From Flavobacteriales bacterium (GTDB lineage Bacteria; Bacteroidota; Bacteroidia; Flavobacteriales_C; GCA-002722245), in the NCBI GenBank assembly GCA_023251075.1, contig JAHEZM010000002.1, positions 62,001 through 126,000 on the forward strand: DNA of 64,000 nucleotides. Direction: 5' to 3'. How positions within the stretch are numbered: the first letter of the stretch is position 1; every line of letters starts with the position of its first letter. The notes beneath the pieces are model-generated. The model searched no databases, was not told the DNA's origin, and saw only the letters and a list, made by a program, of their open reading frames with translations. The position numbers and the translations under genes are program-made. Below are positions 60,386 through 64,000 of this stretch, piece by piece.

Positions 60386-61522
60386 TTATTCAAACATTTC
60401 TTTCATTCTCCCAAAAAAACCTTTGTCTTTTTTAGTAGGATTCGGCTTGAAGTTTTCCGATTCTCTCAATTTTTCAATTATTTTTTTCTCCTCTGAACTT
60501 AATTTTTGAGGAGTCCAAATATTGATATTTACCAATTGATCTCCCGTTTCATAACGGTTGATATCAGGTAATCCTTTTTGTTTTAATCGCAGAATTTTTC
60601 CAGCTTGTGTTCCAGCTTCAATTTTGATTTTTACTTTTCCTCCTAAGGTTGGAACAACTGTTTCAGATCCTAACGCAGCATCTGCAAAATTGATAAACAA
60701 ATCATAATGTAAATCATTACCATCTCTGGTAAATTGTTCGTGTTCTTTTTCTTCAATCACCACCAATAAATCTCCATTTACTCCGCCACGTGCACCGGCA
60801 TTACCCATTCCGCTTACTTGCAATTGCATTCCATCTTGTACTCCTGCAGGTATGTTTACCGGCAATACAGATTCCCCTCTTACAATTCCTTCACCGCTAC
60901 ATTTCTTACATTTATTTTTGATGATTTTACCTTCTCCGTTACAGGTAGGACAAGTACTGCTGGATTGCATTTGTCCTAAAATGGTTTGTGTTATTCGAGT
61001 CACTGTTCCTGTTCCTCTACAAGTAGTACAGTTATCATGAGCACTGCCCGCTTCCGCACCACTTCCATGACATCCTTCGCAAGCTACAAACTTATTTACT
61101 TTTAATTTTTTTTCTACGCCATTGGCAATTTCTTCTAGTGTTAAAGCTACTTTGATTCTGATGTTTGAGCCACGATTTACTCTTCTTCCACCTCGTTGTT
61201 GTCCACCAAATCCACCACCAAAAATATCTCCGAAATGGGAGAAAATATCTTCCATATTCATCCCACCACCGAATCCTTGTCCGCCACCCGCAGCTCCGCC
61301 CATGCCTGCATGACCAAACTGATCGTATTTCTGTTTTTTTTCTTTGTTGCTTAAAACATCATATGCTTCAGCAGCTTCTTTAAACTTGTCTTCAGCTTCC
61401 TTATTGCCTGGATTTTTATCGGGATGGAACTGAATAGCCATCTTGCGATAAGCTTTTTTTATTTCTTCTTCCGAAGCTCCTTTGCTAACTCCTAATACTT
61501 CGTAATAATCTCTTTTTGCCAT
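60386..61522 (-). CDS. dnaJ: Chaperone protein DnaJ
   Basis: Hsp40 co-chaperone of DnaK, 378 residues. The J domain (1-68) has the HPD motif (FHPDKNPG), followed by a Gly/Phe-rich linker ([20 protein letters not shown]), four zinc-binding CxxCxGxG repeats ([32 protein letters not shown]) and a C-terminal peptide-binding domain. All standard elements of type I DnaJ are present. It follows grpE with a 21-base gap, a common Bacteroidota arrangement. Confidence 0.97.
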   Translation of the reverse strand: MAKRDYYEVLGVSKGASEEEIKKAYRKMAIQFHPDKNPGNKEAEDKFKEAAEAYDVLSNKEKKQKYDQFGHAGMGGAAGGGQGFGGGMNMEDIFSHFGDIFGGGFGGQQRGGRRVNRGSNIRIKVALTLEEIANGVEKKLKVNKFVACEGCHGSGAEAGSAHDNCTTCRGTGTVTRITQTILGQMQSSSTCPTCNGEGKIIKNKCKKCSGEGIVRGESVLPVNIPAGVQDGMQLQVSGMGNAGARGGVNGDLLVVIEEKEHEQFTRDGNDLHYDLFINFADAALGSETVVPTLGGKVKIKIEAGTQAGKILRLKQKGLPDINRYETGDQLVNINIWTPQKLSSEEKKIIEKLRESENFKPNPTKKDKGFFGRMKEMFE

Positions 61523-61543
61523 AAAACTTAAGCCTACTTGTTT

Positions 61544-62062
61544 CTACTTTCCTACAATCACTTTCGCGTAACGAATGATTTTACCATCCAGAGTGTATCC
61601 TTTTTCTACAACATCAACCACTTTGCCTTTCAATTCTTCAGTTGGTGCAGGTATTTCAGTAATTGCTTCGTGGTAGTCGGCATCAAAATCCTTGTTCAAT
61701 GCTTCCATTTCCAACAAGCCTTTTTGTTTCAAAGTGTTCAATAATTTTCCATGAATTAAATCAACTCCTTCTTTCAAGCTTTGCACATCTGCTGCTGTTT
61801 CTATTGATTTCAGCGCTCTATCGAAGTCATCTAAAACAGGTAAGAATGTTTTAAAAACATCTCCTGTTGCCGATTTATAAATATCATTCTTTTCTTTTTG
61901 TGTTCGTTTTCTGAAGTTATCGAAATCCGAATACAGACGCAGATATTTGTCATTTAACTCTGCCACTTTTGCTTCATCTGTGACAGGTGTAGTATTGTTT
62001 TGTTCCGGTGTTACTTCATTTTGAACCTCACCAGCTTCCTTTTCTTCAATATTTTCGCTCAT
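61544..62062 (-). CDS. grpE: Nucleotide exchange factor GrpE
   Basis: Homodimeric exchange factor for DnaK, 172 residues. The N-terminal 40 residues are acidic and disordered-looking; a long helix follows (YLRLYSDFDNFRKRTQKEKNDIYKSA is its core), and the C-terminal beta domain ends EKGYTLDGKIIRYAKVIVGK, matching the family signature. It is located ahead of dnaJ and is preceded by a putative promoter. Confidence 0.96.
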   Translation of the reverse strand: MSENIEEKEAGEVQNEVTPEQNNTTPVTDEAKVAELNDKYLRLYSDFDNFRKRTQKEKNDIYKSATGDVFKTFLPVLDDFDRALKSIETAADVQSLKEGVDLIHGKLLNTLKQKGLLEMEALNKDFDADYHEAITEIPAPTEELKGKVVDVVEKGYTLDGKIIRYAKVIVGK

Positions 62063-62090
62063 TTTAGGTAATTTTTATGACCGCGTTTTG

Positions 62091-62123
62091 CATAGATAAT
62101 GCCATCGCGAAATTTTAGACAAA
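62091..62123 (-). promoter_or_regulatory. Possible promoter of grpE-dnaJ
   Basis: On the minus strand TTTG (62120-62123), 21 bases, then TATCTATG (62091-62098) fits TTTG/TAnnTTTG with one -7 mismatch and a slightly long spacer, 29 bases before the grpE ATG. No CIRCE-type inverted repeat was seen. Confidence 0.35.
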
Positions 62124-62134
62124 TTGACATGGGG

Positions 62135-62650
62135 TTAATGGGTAAGATCTTCCAAATAGGAGGAAAGAAAATTGCCTTTTAAATCTTTCTTAATGATTTT
62201 TCCTTTTGGATCAATCAGGAAATTAGAAGGAATACTGTGTATTCCATATTTTTTTGCAGAAGGAGAATCATAGCCTAATGAATCTAATCCTTGGAATGCG
62301 AAAGTGAGTCCATCTTTTTGAATGGCTGAAATCCAAGCAGATCTTGATTTATCGATAGATACTTGAAATACTTCAAAGCCTTTACCATCCTTGAATTGAG
62401 TGTTTTTATATTTTTTATATACTGAGAGTAAATTGGGATTTTCTTTTCTGCAGGGTCCACAATGCGACGCCCAAAAATCTACTAAAACATATTTACCTCT
62501 TAAGGATGATAATCGGATAGTAGTTCCTGATTTGCTAACAACACTAATATCAGGCGCTGTTTGACCAATATTTTGCCTGTAAATAAATGAACTGGTTGCT
62601 ATGCTTACAGTGATCAATAGCACAAAGAAAATAAGAGCCGATTTTTTCAT
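62135..62650 (-). CDS. TlpA-like thioredoxin-fold protein
   Basis: Periplasmic thiol-disulfide protein of 171 residues. An N-terminal signal or anchor (4-22) is followed by the AhpC/TSA-like fold: GQTAPDISVVSKSGTTIRLS, the redox motif CGPC (Cys64 and Cys67, in WASHCGPCRKENPN) and KKYGIHSIPSNFLIDPKGKI with the cis-Pro. It resembles ResA/TlpA. The start is 7 bases from the stop of murA, so it is probably in the same transcript; the role may be redox maintenance of envelope proteins. Confidence 0.9.
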   Translation of the reverse strand: MKKSALIFFVLLITVSIATSSFIYRQNIGQTAPDISVVSKSGTTIRLSSLRGKYVLVDFWASHCGPCRKENPNLLSVYKKYKNTQFKDGKGFEVFQVSIDKSRSAWISAIQKDGLTFAFQGLDSLGYDSPSAKKYGIHSIPSNFLIDPKGKIIKKDLKGNFLSSYLEDLTH

Positions 62651-62657
62651 GATTTTT

Positions 62658-63965
62658 TTAATCTACTCTTTCAATTTTTGCACCAATTGCATTCAATCGT
62701 TTGTCGATATTTTGGTAACCTCTATCGATTTGATCAATATTGTAAATAGTGCTTTTCCCTTCAGCAGAAAGAGCTGCTATCAATAAGGAAACTCCTGCGC
62801 GGATATCTGGAGAAGTCATGGAAATTCCTTTCAATTTTGTTTGTCGGTTTAATCCTATAACTGTTGCTCGGTGAGGATCACAAAGAATGATTTGTGCACC
62901 CATGTCGATCAATTTATCAACAAAAAACAATCGGCTTTCAAACATTTTTTGATGAATCAAAACAGTTCCTTTTGCTTGAGTGGCTACAACTAGTATTATG
63001 CTTAATAAATCGGGCGTAAAACCAGGCCAGGGTGCATCAGAAATGGAAAGGATGGAGCCGTCGATAAAAGAATCTACAGTATAATTTTCTTGAGATGGAA
63101 TAATCAAATCATCACCTTTCAATTCCATTTGAATGCCCAATCTTTGAAAGGTTCTTGGAATTATTCCAAGGTTTTCATAAGAAACATCTTTAATGCGAAT
63201 TTCTGATTTTGTCATTGCGGCAAGTCCAATAAAACTGCCTATTTCAATCATGTCTGGAAGAATAGTATGTTCTGTTCCTCCTAATTCTGTGATGCCTTCA
63301 ATGCTTAGTAAATTCGAACCAATTCCAGAAATTTTTGCTCCCATGCGGTTCAGCATCTTACACAATTGTTGTAAGTAAGGTTCACAGGCTGCGTTGTAAA
63401 TAATGGTTTTACCTTTTGCAAAAACGGCAGCCATTAAAATGTTTGCAGTTCCTGTTACTGAAGCTTCATCCAAAAGCATGGAACATCCTTTCAAACTTTT
63501 CCCCTGTACTTTATAAAATTTACTTGCAGCCTGATATTCGAATTTTGCACCCAGCATTTGAAAACCATCGAAGTGAGTATCTACTCTTCTTCTACCTATT
63601 TTATCACCTCCTGGTGCAGGAATATATCCTTTTCCAAATCTCCCTAACATAGGTCCAACAATCATGATAGAACCACGCAATGCAGCGCCCTTCTTCATGA
63701 ATTCGTCTGATTCTAAATAATCAAGATTTACATCGTCGGCCTGGAAATCGTAAGTGTCTTCTGCTATTTTATCAACTTTAACTCCTAAACTTTTTAGTAA
63801 GTCAATTAGCTTATTAACATCAATGATATCGGGAACATTTTTGATTCTAACTTTTTCCTTAGTTAGTAATACTGCACATAGAATTTGTAATGCTTCGTTT
63901 TTTGCCCCTTGAGGAATGATTTCACCTTTAAGTTTTGTTCCTCCCTGAATAATGAATTTGCTCAT
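62658..63965 (-). CDS. murA: UDP-N-acetylglucosamine 1-carboxyvinyltransferase (MurA), Asp active-site variant
   Basis: Cytoplasmic enzyme of 435 residues for the first committed step of peptidoglycan synthesis, transfer of enolpyruvate from PEP to UDP-GlcNAc. Conserved parts are FIIQGGTKLKGEIIPQGAKN with the catalytic Lys region, RGSIMIVGPMLGRFG and RAGVSLLIAALSAEG. In the flexible loop the residue equivalent to E. coli Cys115 is Asp121 (PAPGGDKIGRRRVDTHF). Cys-to-Asp enzymes are known to be active and to resist fosfomycin, which alkylates the Cys. It starts 3 bases after the stop of the upstream frame. Confidence 0.96.
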   Translation of the reverse strand: MSKFIIQGGTKLKGEIIPQGAKNEALQILCAVLLTKEKVRIKNVPDIIDVNKLIDLLKSLGVKVDKIAEDTYDFQADDVNLDYLESDEFMKKGAALRGSIMIVGPMLGRFGKGYIPAPGGDKIGRRRVDTHFDGFQMLGAKFEYQAASKFYKVQGKSLKGCSMLLDEASVTGTANILMAAVFAKGKTIIYNAACEPYLQQLCKMLNRMGAKISGIGSNLLSIEGITELGGTEHTILPDMIEIGSFIGLAAMTKSEIRIKDVSYENLGIIPRTFQRLGIQMELKGDDLIIPSQENYTVDSFIDGSILSISDAPWPGFTPDLLSIILVVATQAKGTVLIHQKMFESRLFFVDKLIDMGAQIILCDPHRATVIGLNRQTKLKGISMTSPDIRAGVSLLIAALSAEGKSTIYNIDQIDRGYQNIDKRLNAIGAKIERVD

Positions 63966-63968
63966 TGA

Positions 63969-64000
63969 CTATTTAAATCTTCTTTTGTTATTGTTGTTAC
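63969..64000 (-). CDS. C-terminal end of an upstream protein (partial), Asn/Lys-rich tail
   Basis: The frame entering from the window edge reads NNNNKRRFK and stops at 63969-63971, just 3 bases before the murA ATG. An Asn/Lys-rich tail of this kind ends DUF4290 proteins, which commonly precede murA in Bacteroidota; that identity is inference from context. A second frame (ending NSQ, stop at 63962-63964) is open too, so the assignment is tentative. Confidence 0.4.
   Translation of the reverse strand, partial: NNNNKRRFK

Overview
The window is AT-rich DNA from a member of the Bacteroidota, most like the Flavobacteriia or Sphingobacteriia type. The evidence is two secreted proteins with type IX secretion (gliding-motility type) C-terminal sorting domains, Bacteroidota-specific SPOR-like domains, an LptD-amidase-MlaD locus in a Bacteroidota-type arrangement, a MurA with the Asp active-site variant, and several promoters of the TTG-N19/20-TAnnTTTG kind used by the Bacteroidota housekeeping sigma factor. 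No rRNA, tRNA, CRISPR array, transposase or prophage gene was seen. The DNA is densely coding and reads as chromosome. No stretch of 300 bases lacks a gene; the longest gap (22350-22628) holds a promoter/operator and a nested palindrome.

Layout. 1-2532 (minus): the 5' part of a large T9SS-sorted surface protein, then trmN6 and rimM. 2674-4134 (plus): a sodium:solute symporter, followed by a REP-like inverted repeat. 4286-8146 (minus): a Thr-rich protein with a SPOR-like end, an outer-membrane barrel with calcium-binding repeats, and a LOG-family protein. 8249-22349 is one long co-directional minus-strand run with very small gaps: a tetR-type regulator, a hotdog thioesterase, fabF, asnB, GT4, Wza, a Wzc tyrosine kinase, rfbC, a WecA/MraY-like transferase, a lytic transglycosylase and uvrA. 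It therefore combines a polysaccharide initiation/export module with fatty-acid and cell-wall genes.

22421-32796 mixes a nested palindromic element, lpdA, a secreted protein with a degenerate metalloprotease-like core, an M61 aminopeptidase, a second T9SS protein, ridA, a GGCT-like protein and lptD. Divergent from lptD, 32861-38687 (plus) carries an amidase, an MlaD-type MCE protein, two Fe-S proteins of the heterodisulfide-reductase type and two uncharacterised genes. 38684-42485 has a degenerate M48-like protein, a probable outer-membrane protein and kdsA.

42694-53972 (plus) is a second glycan cluster behind a good promoter: methyltransferases, an acyltransferase/cupin/aminotransferase trio suggestive of an amino-sugar pathway, five glycosyltransferases by my count, a second asparagine synthase and an SGNH hydrolase. 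Neither glycan cluster contains a recognisable Wzx flippase or Wzy polymerase. 53976-64000 (minus) is housekeeping: an SpmAB-like protein, a small uncharacterised protein, a sigma-54-type response regulator lacking a DNA-binding domain, Ppx/GppA, an ABC exporter pair, dnaJ, grpE, a TlpA-like thioredoxin, murA and the tail of a further gene.

All product calls rest on reading motifs in the translated sequence; no database search was possible. I did not find a clearly new defence or mobile system. The most unusual points are the tetR-type gene with no canonical start next to a promoter/operator, the (YG)n tail on the tyrosine kinase, the 28-bp perfect inverted repeat with nested palindromes, two metalloprotease-like proteins with altered metal sites, and the response regulator without a DNA-binding domain.
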